IMG/VR virus record: IMGVR_UViG_3300018405_000021 | Span: 1 to 60,165 of that record | Direction: 5' to 3' (one strand) | Length of the DNA stretch: 60,165 bases | Source: a virus | Part shown: positions 29,901 to 39,389 of the stretch, piece by piece | Layout of the letters: the number at the start of each line of letters is the position of its first letter | Numbering within the stretch: the stretch's first letter is position 1 | Position numbers and translations under genes: made by a program | The notes under the pieces: model-generated | Told to the model about the DNA's origin: nothing | Seen by the model: only the letters and a program-made list of their open reading frames with translations | Database searches by the model: none

Positions 29901-31451
29901 ATGGGCCTGAAATCATGGTTGCGCCGTTATCTGGGCGTTGTCGATCCTGTCGCTGCCGTGCATGTTGAAGCGCCGCAGCGACCGGGCATGTCTGTCGGCC
30001 TTGAGGCTCTTGCCCGTGCTAGGGCGAAGGGTGGGGCAGGCATCAGCCCGTTCAAGGTCGATCTGTCCACCATACACCCGCCGCAGGCCACGCCTAGCGC
30101 GGGAATGGCCATGGATAGCTACGAGATGCCCGCCTATGAATGGGCCGCGTCTGTGAGCGTGGAAAGTGCCATTGCAGAGGGGCAGGCGTTCCTAGGTTAT
30201 CCGCTCCTGTCAGAGTTGGCGCAGCGCCCGGAATACCGCCGCATATCGGAAACGATTGCCGGCGAGATGACTTCGAAATGGATCAAGTTCGTTGCGAAGG
30301 GCGAGGAGGACAAATCCGAGCGCATCGCGAAGATCGAAGAGGAGTTCGAACGGCTCTCTGTCCGTGACGTGTTCCGCGAAGTGGCCGAGCAAGATGGGTT
30401 CTTCGGTCGCGGTCATATCTTCATCGATCTGGGTGAGGAAATCGACGGCGAGTTGAAGACGCCTATCGCTGGCCGGTCTGGCAAGCCTATGCGGGCAAAG
30501 ATTGCGAAGGGGTCATTGAAGGCACTCAAGACGGTTGAGGCCGTGTGGTGCTACCCGATGGCTTACAATGCTATCAACCCGCTTTCTGACGACTGGTACA
30601 AGCCGTCAGAGTGGTACGTGATGGGGACCGGCGTTCACGCCTCCCGTCTGATTACTATCGTGGGCCGTGAAGTCCCTGACATGCTCAAGCCGTCCTATTC
30701 GTTCGGTGGCCTGTCCCTATCCCAGATGGCCCGACCATACGTGGACAACTGGCTGGAAACCCGTCAGGCCGTGAATGACATCATCCGCGCGTTTTCGGTC
30801 ATGGTGCTGAAAACGAACATGGCGGAAAAGCTGGCGACAAACCCGACCGGCGAAGAACTGTTTATCCGTGCCGAGTTCTTCAACAAGTTGCGAGACAATC
30901 GCGGCCTGATGATGATCGACAAGGAGCAGGAAGAGTTCGATAATGTGTCCGCGCCGCTGTCCAGCCTGGATGCGTTGCAGGCGCAGTCGCAGGAGCATTT
31001 GGCGTCCGTCAGCGGCATTCCGCTGGTCAAGCTTCTGGGTATCCAACCGGCAGGGCTTAACGCATCGTCGGAAGGGGAGTTGCAGTCCTTCTACGACTGG
31101 ATCAAGTCGCAACAGGAAAAGATATTCCGCAAGCCGCTGGAATACGTCCTGACGATTGTGCAGCTTTCGCTATTCGGTGACGCCGACGACCAGATCACTT
31201 TCGAATTCGAGAGCCTGTGGGATATGTCGGACAAGGAAAAAGCCGAGATCGAGAATATCGAAGCGCAGACGGACGTGTTGCTTGTCGGTGAGGGCATTAT
31301 CTCCACTGAGGAGAGCCGCCGCCGCATCGCGAACGACAAGCATTCATCGCATCAGGGCCTAGATCCGGATGATGCACCGGAACCGCCTATGCCGGAAGGG
31401 ATGGGTGAGAACGATGGGCCACCAGCGCCGCCAGAGGAGTTACCGGAGTGA
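29901..31451 (+). CDS. portal protein (DUF1073-like)
   Basis: A 516-residue protein of the DUF1073 portal type: YPLLSELAQRPEYRRISETI, VREVAEQDGFFGRGHIFID-like core, SASGIPLVKLLGIQPAGLNAS-like region (here VSGIPLVKLLGIQPAGLNAS) and an acidic, proline-rich tail. The portal ring is the DNA gate of the head. I chose ATG 29901 (GAGGT upstream). The end overlaps the next gene by GTGA. Confidence 0.88.
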   Translation: MGLKSWLRRYLGVVDPVAAVHVEAPQRPGMSVGLEALARARAKGGAGISPFKVDLSTIHPPQATPSAGMAMDSYEMPAYEWAASVSVESAIAEGQAFLGYPLLSELAQRPEYRRISETIAGEMTSKWIKFVAKGEEDKSERIAKIEEEFERLSVRDVFREVAEQDGFFGRGHIFIDLGEEIDGELKTPIAGRSGKPMRAKIAKGSLKALKTVEAVWCYPMAYNAINPLSDDWYKPSEWYVMGTGVHASRLITIVGREVPDMLKPSYSFGGLSLSQMARPYVDNWLETRQAVNDIIRAFSVMVLKTNMAEKLATNPTGEELFIRAEFFNKLRDNRGLMMIDKEQEEFDNVSAPLSSLDALQAQSQEHLASVSGIPLVKLLGIQPAGLNASSEGELQSFYDWIKSQQEKIFRKPLEYVLTIVQLSLFGDADDQITFEFESLWDMSDKEKAEIENIEAQTDVLLVGEGIISTEESRRRIANDKHSSHQGLDPDDAPEPPMPEGMGENDGPPAPPEELPE

Positions 31452-32257
31452 CATTCGTCTGTGTGTCGTGCACGCCGCATATGGCCTTCGACCGAAAGCG
31501 CGAGAAGGGCAACGCGGCACATTCCATGCTGATTAGGGCGCGCAAGGTAGAGCGCTCATATGATCGCCAGCTACGGAAGATCGCGCGATACATCGGCGAC
31601 GTTGTTTCCGGCCTGTATGATCCGACGAAGCCGTTTGACACGGCCCGCATCATCGACGTTCTGACGGCCTACGCCGGGACGCTTCATGACTGGGCCGTGT
31701 CGGTTGCAAGCCGGATGCTGGCCGAAGTCGATTTCCGAACGTCCGATAAGAAAGCGTGGATGGATATGTCCCGCCGCATCGGTCAGGGCATACGGGATGA
31801 GATCGATAACACGCCGGTCGGCGCGATCATGCGCGAACGTCTCGATGAACAAACGAAGCTTATCAAGTCTCTGCCAACGGAAGCCGCCGAGCGCGTGAGG
31901 CAAATCACGTTGCAAGGCATATCCGGCAGTAAGCGCGCCGATGTGGTGGCGAAAGAGATCATGGCTTCCGGTCAAGTATCGAAGTCACGGGCCATGCTGA
32001 TAGCGCGCACGGAAGTGTCTCGCACCGCTACGGAACTCACACGGGCCAGAGCGGAGGCCATTGGCTCCACAGAATTCATATGGCGAACGGTAGGCGATAG
32101 CGATGTGCGCCATGACCATCGTGTGTTGAACGGCAAAACGTTCCGATGGGACAGCCCGCCCGTTGCCGATCAACGGGCGGGGATAAGGGCGCTTCCCGGC
32201 GCTATCTGGAATTGCAGATGCATCCCGGAGGTTATCGTCCCCGATTTCGACCGTTAA
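31448..32257 (+). CDS. Mu F-like minor head protein
   Basis: A 269-residue protein. The C-terminal part has ISRTEVSRTATEL-like residues (IARTEVSRTATEL), then DHRVLNGKTFRWDSPP and PGAIWNCRCIPEVIV, the pattern of the Phage_Mu_F/SPP1 gp7 family. It sits in few copies near the portal and assists head assembly. GTG start within the portal stop. Confidence 0.88.
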   Translation: MTFVCVSCTPHMAFDRKREKGNAAHSMLIRARKVERSYDRQLRKIARYIGDVVSGLYDPTKPFDTARIIDVLTAYAGTLHDWAVSVASRMLAEVDFRTSDKKAWMDMSRRIGQGIRDEIDNTPVGAIMRERLDEQTKLIKSLPTEAAERVRQITLQGISGSKRADVVAKEIMASGQVSKSRAMLIARTEVSRTATELTRARAEAIGSTEFIWRTVGDSDVRHDHRVLNGKTFRWDSPPVADQRAGIRALPGAIWNCRCIPEVIVPDFDR

Positions 32258-32272
32258 GCGATAGGAAGAGAA

Positions 32273-34627
32273 ATGCCCGCAGTTTCAGAAAAGCAAGAGC
32301 GGTTCATGAATGCCGTGGCGCATAACCCGGAATTCGCCGCCAAGGTCGATGTGCCGCAAAGCGTCGGGAAAGAGTTCGTCGCCAAGGACGAAGTGAAATC
32401 AGCCGCTGGCGTCCTGTTCGTCGCACCTGACGGCGACGTGCTTTTACTCCTCCGCTCCCCGAATGAAGAGAACTTCGCATCGCATTGGGCGCTACCCGGT
32501 GGTGGAGCGGACGCCGGAGAAACGCCAGAGCAGGCCGCTAGGCGCGAAGTCAGTGAAGAGATAGGCAATGTGCCATGCGATGGCATGACGCCACTGTGTG
32601 AGCGCGTAACGCCGAAAGGAATGGTGTTTACAACGTTCATCTGCCCGGTAGCGGAGAAGTTCGTCCCGACGCTAAATGAAGAGCATTCCGGTTACGCATG
32701 GGTTCCGGTTGATAAGCCCCTCGCCCCGATCCACCCCGCCGTTGCAGATGTCCTGTCTGGGCCGTTCATGGGATGGCTGAGCCGGAAGGGTGGTATCGCC
32801 ACGGATGTGGATTTCGAAGAAAGCAAACACAAAAGGGACGATGGCGGCAAGTTCGCGTCATCCAGTGGGGGTGAGGCTTCAAAGCCGAAAACTGCGAATG
32901 CCGTCCATGAAGGCGCTGACGAAATCGTCAAGAAGCTAAGGGCGGCTGGCATCAGCGCATCCGAGCCGGATCATTCGATAAACCGCCATGGCGAAGCGTC
33001 GTCTTATTTCCGCGTCCCCGGCATTGGTGAGGTCAGATACTCCGACCACTCCAAAAATGAAAACTACGATATGTCTAACCTGTCTCTCGGCAAGACTGAC
33101 GATATCGATGATCTCGTGAGATATATCCAGAAGGTCAAGGAAAAAGCCGCCGCCGCATCTGAGGCCCGCAAAGCGGAGAAGGCAGCGGCAGCGGTTGAGG
33201 TCGAAAAAAAAGAGGCCGATAAACGCGCCATCCGTGAGCAGGACGCCAAGAATGCCGAGATCAAGCGCCAATTCATGATCGATAACGGCCTTCAAGACGC
33301 AAGCGATACCCAGAAGAAAAAAGCATGGGAGGCGCATAAAAAAGCCATGCGCGAAAAAGGCATCGCAAAAGACGATAGTTCACATGAGGTCATAGCCTTC
33401 GATAAAGCGTCCGTCCGGTCCTACGATCAAGACGGGCGAATGAAGGTCGAGCGGTCCACGATCAGCAAGGCGATTGTCTCGCCGTACATCGGTAGGGAAA
33501 TCGTCGGATGGAAGGCGTTGGGCCTAGACCCGAACAAGACATATCGCCTGTTGCGCGACCCGGAAGAACTCAAGGCCGCATCCGACACGTTCAATAATCT
33601 CCCCGTCCTGTCCGAACACGTCGCTGTTTCGGCAAGCGCGCCGCGCAAGGATTTGGTTATCGGGTCGACCGGAACGGACGCCGCGTTTGACGGCAGTCAC
33701 CTGACAAACAGTCTCGTGTTCTGGGATGGTTCCGCCATCCAAGACATCGAAGACGAAAAGGCGAAGGAACTGTCCTGCGCCTATCACTACCGCCCCGACA
33801 TGACGCCAGGAACCTACGAGGGCGAGGCTTATGACGGGGTGATGAGAGAGATCAAAGGCAACCACGTTGCCCTTGTCCCGCGCGGAAGGGTTGGCCCGGA
33901 TGCGTATGTAGCAGACAGCGCCCCTGTGGAGCTGGTCGGGGATGCCGCACCCCTCAATAGCGGCGCTCGAAACAGCCAGCAGGAGAAGAGAACTATGGCT
34001 CACAAAATCCCGAAGCGGGATAAGGTCACGGTTGTGAAGGCGCTGAATGCCATCAAGCCCGATCTCGCGCAGGACGCCGACATCAGCGACATCATCGCTC
34101 TTGTCGAAAAGCTTGAGAATGAAGGCCCGGAAGAAACCGTGGCCGTCACGGAAGACGCTGCCGACATCCACGAATTCCTCAAGGCCAAGCTTTCGGATGA
34201 AGACTACGCCGCCGCGTGTGAGCTTCTGAAGCCTGCCGCTGACGAGGAAGAAGAAGCCCCGGCCATCAAGCCGGATGAGGAAGTTGTCTCCAAGCCCGCC
34301 ATGGATGCCGCAATCGCCGCAGCTACGGCCAAGGCGACGAACGACGCTCTGTCCGCTGCAAAGGCCATCCGTGAAGCCGAGCGCGCTGTACGCCCGTATG
34401 TGGGCGAAATGAGCATGGCCCACGACAGCGCCGACGCTGTTTACCGTTCGGCCTTCGACATTCTCGGCGTGAAGCACAAGGATGTTCACCCGTCTGCATT
34501 CCCGGCGATCCTCGCCGCGCAGACCACGGCATCCCACAAGAAACCGGCACCGATGGCCATGGATGCGAAGGCGAAGGAAAACTTCTCCTCGCGCTTCCCG
34601 GACGCCAGCCGCATCGCAATCAAGTAA
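32273..34627 (+). CDS. Nudix-prohead protease-scaffold fusion protein
   Basis: A 784-residue protein with three parts. Residues 1-40 are a short KQERFMNAVAHNPEF motif region. A Nudix domain (44-180) has a complete Nudix box at 77-98 (G, x5, E, x7, REVSEEIG). Residues 180-360 form charged, probably coiled linkers. A DUF2213-like prohead protease region (365-570) contains LPVLSEHVAV and GNHVALVPRGRVGPDA. The last 210 residues (from 575) look like the scaffold, with an internal start at 33995. The Nudix part is unusual in capsid genes. Confidence 0.8.
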   Translation: MPAVSEKQERFMNAVAHNPEFAAKVDVPQSVGKEFVAKDEVKSAAGVLFVAPDGDVLLLLRSPNEENFASHWALPGGGADAGETPEQAARREVSEEIGNVPCDGMTPLCERVTPKGMVFTTFICPVAEKFVPTLNEEHSGYAWVPVDKPLAPIHPAVADVLSGPFMGWLSRKGGIATDVDFEESKHKRDDGGKFASSSGGEASKPKTANAVHEGADEIVKKLRAAGISASEPDHSINRHGEASSYFRVPGIGEVRYSDHSKNENYDMSNLSLGKTDDIDDLVRYIQKVKEKAAAASEARKAEKAAAAVEVEKKEADKRAIREQDAKNAEIKRQFMIDNGLQDASDTQKKKAWEAHKKAMREKGIAKDDSSHEVIAFDKASVRSYDQDGRMKVERSTISKAIVSPYIGREIVGWKALGLDPNKTYRLLRDPEELKAASDTFNNLPVLSEHVAVSASAPRKDLVIGSTGTDAAFDGSHLTNSLVFWDGSAIQDIEDEKAKELSCAYHYRPDMTPGTYEGEAYDGVMREIKGNHVALVPRGRVGPDAYVADSAPVELVGDAAPLNSGARNSQQEKRTMAHKIPKRDKVTVVKALNAIKPDLAQDADISDIIALVEKLENEGPEETVAVTEDAADIHEFLKAKLSDEDYAAACELLKPAADEEEEAPAIKPDEEVVSKPAMDAAIAAATAKATNDALSAAKAIREAERAVRPYVGEMSMAHDSADAVYRSAFDILGVKHKDVHPSAFPAILAAQTTASHKKPAPMAMDAKAKENFSSRFPDASRIAIK
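33995..34627 (+). CDS. internal-start scaffold product of the fusion gene
   Basis: AGGAGAAGAG (33981-33990) lies four bases before an in-frame ATG at 33995. The resulting 210-residue product is acidic and helical, the usual make-up of scaffold proteins. Lambda C/Nu3 is the classical example of such nested products. Expression is inferred from the strong ribosome-binding site. Confidence 0.65.
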   Translation: MAHKIPKRDKVTVVKALNAIKPDLAQDADISDIIALVEKLENEGPEETVAVTEDAADIHEFLKAKLSDEDYAAACELLKPAADEEEEAPAIKPDEEVVSKPAMDAAIAAATAKATNDALSAAKAIREAERAVRPYVGEMSMAHDSADAVYRSAFDILGVKHKDVHPSAFPAILAAQTTASHKKPAPMAMDAKAKENFSSRFPDASRIAIK

Positions 34628-34639
34628 GGAGGGCGGGTA

Positions 34640-35566
34640 ATGTCGTTCCAGACTTCTGTCAATGTCCAGCCCGCAAGCGCCGTCGCCGGCGACTTCGCGG
34701 ACACCAACCCCCGCGTGACGGTCAACGCCGGTCAGGGTGGCCTTGTATCCGGTTCTGCCGGTCTTTACGTGGGCCGCTTCGCGTGGATCACCACGCCCTA
34801 TGACAACAACTCGGCCCCTACCATCGCCAACAACCGTGGCTTTGGTGCCCCGACCGGTTTTGTCGCTCGGACCCAGCAGGCGCATATCACGACCTATCTT
34901 GCCGATAGCTCGATGATGATCGCCCCCGGCTTCCCGGTCACGCTGTTCTCGTCCGGTTCGTTCTGGGCCGTGAACTCCGGCTCCGGTATCGTCAAATGGG
35001 GTGATCCGGTCTACGTCAACTATGCGGATGGCCTCATCAGCAACGCCGCATCGTCCGGTTCCGTTACCGGCTCGATTGCCGCTGCCGCAACCACGTCGGT
35101 CACCGGTTCGATTGCTGACGGCATTCTGACGGTTACGGCTGTCGGCTCCGGCACTCTCGTTACGGGCGCTACGCTGTCCGGCACGAATGTCGCCACCGGC
35201 ACTACCATCATCAACCAGCTTTCCGGCACGGCTGGCGGCGTCGGCACCTACACCGTTTCCCCCGCCGAACAGACTGTGGCAAGCACGACGATCACCGCCG
35301 CTTACGGCGTTCTGACCGTTACTGCTGTCTCGTCTGGCACGCTGGGCGTCGGTCAGGTTCTGTCGGGTTCCGGCATCACCACCGGCACCTACATCACGCA
35401 GCTTGGCACCGGCACGGGCGGCACTGGCACCTATTACGTCAGTGTGTCGCAGACCGCATCGTCCACGACGGTCACCGCCGCCGCGAACTATCTCTCCAAG
35501 TATACGTTCCGCTCCGGCGCTCTGTCGGGTGAGATCGCCAAGATTTCCAGCCACTCGCTGGGCTAA
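34640..35566 (+). CDS. capsid decoration/cement protein with inserted repeats
   Basis: A 308-residue protein. The ends (residues 1-135 and 285-308) resemble phage structural cement proteins ([24 protein letters not shown]). Between them lie two related beta-rich repeats ([28 protein letters not shown] type) of about 50 residues, rich in G, S and T. They probably project from the capsid surface. GGAGGG before the ATG. It lies directly before the major capsid gene. Confidence 0.75.
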   Translation: MSFQTSVNVQPASAVAGDFADTNPRVTVNAGQGGLVSGSAGLYVGRFAWITTPYDNNSAPTIANNRGFGAPTGFVARTQQAHITTYLADSSMMIAPGFPVTLFSSGSFWAVNSGSGIVKWGDPVYVNYADGLISNAASSGSVTGSIAAAATTSVTGSIADGILTVTAVGSGTLVTGATLSGTNVATGTTIINQLSGTAGGVGTYTVSPAEQTVASTTITAAYGVLTVTAVSSGTLGVGQVLSGSGITTGTYITQLGTGTGGTGTYYVSVSQTASSTTVTAAANYLSKYTFRSGALSGEIAKISSHSLG

Positions 35567-35587
35567 ACCTGACAAGGAGCACCGCAA

Positions 35588-36676
35588 ATGAACCGTACCG
35601 AAGCCGTCGCCAACTGGCAGGCTGACGTCCAGCAGCTTTCCGCGCTGGGCGTCAATCTTCCCGACGTGCAGGCATATGCCGCCGACGAATGGAAGCAGGA
35701 CTACACTCTCGCGATGGACGCCCATCCGTCGATCAACACCACGTCCAACGCTGGCGTCCCGGCGTTCCTCACCACGCTGATCGACCCGCAGGTCTTCAAG
35801 GTTCTGTTCTCCCCGAACAAGGCCGCGCAGATCCTCGGTGAAGTCCGCAAGGGCACTTGGCTGGATGAAACCGCCATGTTCCCGACTGTCGAGCATACCG
35901 GTGAAGTTTCGTCCTACGGCGACTTCAACGAGAACGGTCGTACCGGCGCGAACACCAACTGGCCGCAGCGTCAGGCGTACTTGTTCCAGACCGTCAAGGA
36001 ATATGGCGACCGCGAACTTGAACGCGCCGGCCTCGCCCGCATTTCGTGGGTATCGGAACTCGATGTAGCCGCCGCTACCGTGATGAACAAGTTTTCGAAC
36101 CTGACCTACTTCTTCGGGGTGTCCGGTTTGCAGAACTACGGCCTGCTGAACGATCCGAACCTATCCGCCTCCCTGACCCCGGCCACGAAGGCCGCAGGTG
36201 GCGCGAAGTGGATCACCAACGGTGCGATCACGGCAACGGCGAACGAAATCTACGCCGACGTTGAGGCTCTGTTCTACCAGCTTGTTACTCAGACCGGTGG
36301 TCTCGTGGAACAGACTGACGAACTGGTTCTCGCCATGTCGCCGGGTTCGGCTGTCGCTCTGACCGCAACGAACAGCTTCAACGTGAACGTGACGGACCTT
36401 CTCAAGAAGAACTTCCCGAACCTCCGCGTGGAAACTGCCGTCCAGTATGGCGCTACGTCTGCCACCAACCCGCAGGGCGTTGCGGCTGGCAATCTTGTCC
36501 AGCTTATCGCCACGAAGATCGAGGGCCAGGAAACCGGCTACTGCTCGTTCAACGAAAAGATGCGCGCCTTCCCGGTGGTTCGCGCCATGTCGAGCTACAA
36601 ACAGAAGGTAGTTGGCGGGACTTGGGGGGCGATCATCCGCCAGCCATTCGCCATTTCGTCCATGGTCGGCGTCTGA
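35588..36676 (+). CDS. major capsid protein (DUF2184-like)
   Basis: A 362-residue protein of the HK97 fold, DUF2184-like branch: ID PQVFKVLFSPNKAAQIL-type N-terminal part, GLQNYGLLNDPNL middle, ETGYCSFNEKMRAFPVVR near the end and a C-terminal WGAIIRQPFAI. It forms the head shell. AAGGAG precedes the start. Confidence 0.9.
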   Translation: MNRTEAVANWQADVQQLSALGVNLPDVQAYAADEWKQDYTLAMDAHPSINTTSNAGVPAFLTTLIDPQVFKVLFSPNKAAQILGEVRKGTWLDETAMFPTVEHTGEVSSYGDFNENGRTGANTNWPQRQAYLFQTVKEYGDRELERAGLARISWVSELDVAAATVMNKFSNLTYFFGVSGLQNYGLLNDPNLSASLTPATKAAGGAKWITNGAITATANEIYADVEALFYQLVTQTGGLVEQTDELVLAMSPGSAVALTATNSFNVNVTDLLKKNFPNLRVETAVQYGATSATNPQGVAAGNLVQLIATKIEGQETGYCSFNEKMRAFPVVRAMSSYKQKVVGGTWGAIIRQPFAISSMVGV

Positions 36677-36733
36677 CCATCAACGGGCGGGGCGTAAGTC
36701 CCGCCTATCCCTTTTCTTTCCTTGGAGAATAAC

Positions 36734-37153
36734 ATGGCTGATACCGTTACCGTTGCTTGCAAACTGCCGAATGGCCTTATTCTTCGCGCCTTCGAAATGA
36801 AGGAACGCGATGAGCCGGTCATGGGCGGCGGCTACAAGACTGTGAAATATGCGTCCCAGCGCGGGGAGCCGATCACGATCAATGGCCCTGCTGTTCCGTT
36901 TGGCGCGCCTCCGAAGGTCACTACGGCAGGCGGGTATGCCCTCACATCGAACGTCGATGCGTCGTTCTGGGATGCGTGGCTTGAGCAGAACGCCGAGCTT
37001 GATGTGGTCAGGAACGGCCTCATTTTCGCTATGCCGCGTCAGGACAGCGCCGCGAAGGAAGCCGAGAACCGCACGAAGGTGAAGAGCGGCCTTGAAGCCC
37101 TCGACCCTGAAAAGCCGATGCGTGGCATCCAGAAGGCCGACAAGGCCGCGTAA
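36734..37153 (+). CDS. hypothetical virion-region protein
   Basis: A 139-residue protein with PNGLILRAFEMKE at the start and an acidic-basic tail. Between capsid and head-tail connector genes, so likely a head or neck component. GGAGA precedes ATG 36734; an upstream TTG is unlikely. Confidence 0.7.
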   Translation: MADTVTVACKLPNGLILRAFEMKERDEPVMGGGYKTVKYASQRGEPITINGPAVPFGAPPKVTTAGGYALTSNVDASFWDAWLEQNAELDVVRNGLIFAMPRQDSAAKEAENRTKVKSGLEALDPEKPMRGIQKADKAA

Positions 37154-37163
37154 GGGGAACGTC

Positions 37164-37571
37164 ATGGCCGCAACCTATGCAACGATGATCGCGGCTTTCC
37201 CGGAGTTTTCGAACACGACGAATTATCCGCAAGTAACAATCGAGTTCTGGTTGTCGCAAGGGTACATCCAAGTCAGTGAGCGGCTTTTCCGGGATAGCTA
37301 TGACATGGCCGTCATGCTGTGGACCGCGCATCACGTCGCGATGGGGGCGGCCAATGCCCGCGCTGCTGCCCGTGGCGGCATACCCGGATCGGCAAGCGGC
37401 GTCCAGACTTCAAAGTCTGTCGATGGCGTTTCCGTGGGGTACAGCACGATTACCAGCCTCAACAATGCCGGGGCATGGAACGCCACGAGCTACGGTCAAC
37501 GCTTCCTGACGATGGCCCGTTCTTTCGCAACAATGCAATACGTCCCCGGCGTCCGCCGACAGTTCCTCTAG
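37164..37571 (+). CDS. head-tail connector (DUF4054-like)
   Basis: A 135-residue protein: FPEFSNTTNYPQVTIEFWL at the start and YGQRFLTMARSFATMQYVPG near the end, as in the DUF4054/gp15-like connector family. It joins portal and tail. AAGGGGA upstream. Confidence 0.8.
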   Translation: MAATYATMIAAFPEFSNTTNYPQVTIEFWLSQGYIQVSERLFRDSYDMAVMLWTAHHVAMGAANARAAARGGIPGSASGVQTSKSVDGVSVGYSTITSLNNAGAWNATSYGQRFLTMARSFATMQYVPGVRRQFL

Positions 37572-37581
37572 GAGATAGATC

Positions 37582-37743
37582 ATGGCCCTTGCTGGCGCTC
37601 ATTTCGAATTCGGCTACCAGAAAAAGGTCATGGCGAATTCTTCCCCGGTTCTCGGCCCTCTTCCGTCTTCTGAGACGCTGGCCACAGCCGGGACGACAAC
37701 CGCATCCGCCCCCCTACCGATCTTCAAGGCGATCCCGTGGTGA
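37582..37743 (+). CDS. front half of a split small head/neck protein
   Basis: A 53-residue frame with GGAG before its ATG; it ends at TGA 37741 just where the next frame begins. The continuing sense of the following frame suggests that both once formed one protein of about 104 residues. A run of six C (37709-37716 region) is a possible slip site. Confidence 0.55.
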   Translation: MALAGAHFEFGYQKKVMANSSPVLGPLPSSETLATAGTTTASAPLPIFKAIPW

Positions 37744-37895
37744 ACATCATCGTGGAAGCGGATGCATGGGTTTCGTTCGGCAACCCGCCGCCTGACCCGT
37801 CTATCGCCACGTCCGCGCGCCGGTTCATTTTCGGCGTCACCCCCACGCCTTGCCTTATTCCTCCGGGCGAGCATGTATGGTGGGTTATTGCCTAA
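37740..37895 (+). CDS. back half of a split small head/neck protein
   Basis: A 51-residue frame starting with GTG overlapping the preceding stop. Its content (VNIIVEADAWVSFG, then IPPGEHVWWVIA) fits the C-terminal half of small phage virion proteins of about 100 residues. Made either by reinitiation at the GTG or by -1 frameshifting. Confidence 0.55.
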   Translation: MNIIVEADAWVSFGNPPPDPSIATSARRFIFGVTPTPCLIPPGEHVWWVIA

Positions 37896-38410
37896 TGGCT
37901 ATCAAAGTCGGAGTGACGGTCACGCGGGACGCAACGGCTGACATTCTCCGGGCCGTCAAGGCGCTGGTGAAGCGTGAAGCGCTTGTCGGTATCCCCGCCG
38001 ACAACGCCAGCCGCGAACCGGATGAGGATGAGAAAGTCCCGCTTAACAACGCGGAAATCGGCTATCTCATGGAAAACGGTGTGCCGGAGAAGAATATCCC
38101 GGCGCGTCCGTTCCTCAACCCAGGCATCGCCAACGCGAAAGACAAGATCGTCCAAGTGATGGAGGCGGGAGCGAAAAAGGCTCTGTCTGGCGACAGTGAA
38201 GCCGCAGACCGCACGCTAAACACGGTCGGGATTATCGGCATGAACGCGGTTCAGGCCAAGATTACCGATGGACCGTTTGAGCCGCTTAGTGAAGTGACGC
38301 TTGCCAAACGTCGCGCCAAGGGGCGCACGGGTGAGAAGCCTTTGCTGGATACGGGCGCGCTTAGGCGCAGCATTTCCTATGCCGTCAGGCCGAAAGGTGA
38401 GAAGTCCTAG
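37895..38410 (+). CDS. HK97 gp10-like neck/tail completion protein
   Basis: A 171-residue protein: VPEKNIPARPFLNPGI and PLLDTGALRRSISYAV, patterns of the HK97 gp10/neck family. Start overlaps the preceding stop. It probably completes the head-tail joint. Confidence 0.8.
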   Translation: MAIKVGVTVTRDATADILRAVKALVKREALVGIPADNASREPDEDEKVPLNNAEIGYLMENGVPEKNIPARPFLNPGIANAKDKIVQVMEAGAKKALSGDSEAADRTLNTVGIIGMNAVQAKITDGPFEPLSEVTLAKRRAKGRTGEKPLLDTGALRRSISYAVRPKGEKS

Positions 38411-38412
38411 CC

Positions 38413-38790
38413 ATGGCCGAACTTGATGTTACCGAACTGCTTTATGATCCCGATTTTAGCGACACGTTTACGGTCCAGCGGGACACCGAAACAGTCGGTA
38501 GCAATGGCCGCGCCACGGTTGCCACGCAAACGTTTTCTGATTTGATCGGCGTCCTGACGGCTGGGCAAGGGTCTATTCTGAAACAGTTCCCCGAATTGAC
38601 GCGCGTGGAAGGGGCCATCCTCATCCACTGCATGTTCGAACTGAGGCCGGAGACTGACGCCACAAAGGCGGATCGCATCCTGTGGCGCGGCAACACGTAC
38701 CGCGTGACGATGGTCAACAATTGGATGAACTTCGGGGGCGGGTTCGTTTCTGCCGTCGCAACGCTCATTGAGCTTGTCGAGGATGCATAA
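38413..38790 (+). CDS. head-tail joining protein
   Basis: A 125-residue, beta-rich protein with FTVQRDTETVGSNGRA at the start and ADRILWRGNTYRV later, as in small phage head closure/tail completion proteins. Exact family not certain. Confidence 0.7.
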   Translation: MAELDVTELLYDPDFSDTFTVQRDTETVGSNGRATVATQTFSDLIGVLTAGQGSILKQFPELTRVEGAILIHCMFELRPETDATKADRILWRGNTYRVTMVNNWMNFGGGFVSAVATLIELVEDA

Positions 38791-39386
38791 TGGCAAACGA
38801 TAGCTCAACGGGTGGATACCTTGTTCCATCATCGCCAGCGCCGATAGAAGACGCCGCCCTTGAAGATGTCATTCAAGGCATTGTTGTCGGCATTACCGGA
38901 CTGCCAGGAACAATGGTGCGCCCACGGTGGCAACCGACACCACCGAAGCAGCCGCCACCGGCCACGAATTGGTGCGCCATCGGGATAACCCGGACATATG
39001 GCGAGACATACGCCTATATCAGCCATAGCGGGGCAGGGAATGGCTCCGACACATTGCAGCGCCACTACAGCCTAGATTTGCTCGCGTCGTTCTACGGCCC
39101 GTCTGGGCAGCTTTACGCGGGTCTATTCCGTGATGGCCTGTTGATCGAACAAAACCGCGAAGTGATGGCCGCTAACGGCATGGCGCTTTATGAGGCGCGC
39201 GAGATTATCGCCGCTCCCGAACTGACGAACACACAATGGATTAGGCGCTTCGATGTGCCGTTCACACTGAGGCGGCAGGTCAACCGCACATATCCGGTCC
39301 TCAACCTGCTTTCGGCAGAAGGGACAATCCACGCTGAAACCGAAACGCACGTCAACGAAAACGACTGGATCGTGCAGGAGAACTAA
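38790..39386 (+). CDS. tail terminator/neck protein (LIC_12616-like)
   Basis: A 198-residue protein: LEDVIQGIVVGITGLPGTMVR, WCAIGI, and RRFDVPFTLRRQVNRTYP, the order seen in the phage neck protein LIC_12616 family. It closes the tail tube at the neck. Overlaps its neighbours slightly. Confidence 0.8.
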   Translation: MANDSSTGGYLVPSSPAPIEDAALEDVIQGIVVGITGLPGTMVRPRWQPTPPKQPPPATNWCAIGITRTYGETYAYISHSGAGNGSDTLQRHYSLDLLASFYGPSGQLYAGLFRDGLLIEQNREVMAANGMALYEAREIIAAPELTNTQWIRRFDVPFTLRRQVNRTYPVLNLLSAEGTIHAETETHVNENDWIVQEN

Positions 39387-39389
39387 CCA

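Noticed and set aside
33524-35896. 790-codon open frame on the minus strand across the capsid genes
   Set aside because: It lies opposite the protease/scaffold, cement and capsid genes, which have recognisable families and ribosome-binding sites. GC-rich third positions often keep the opposite strand open; its translation has no known motif.
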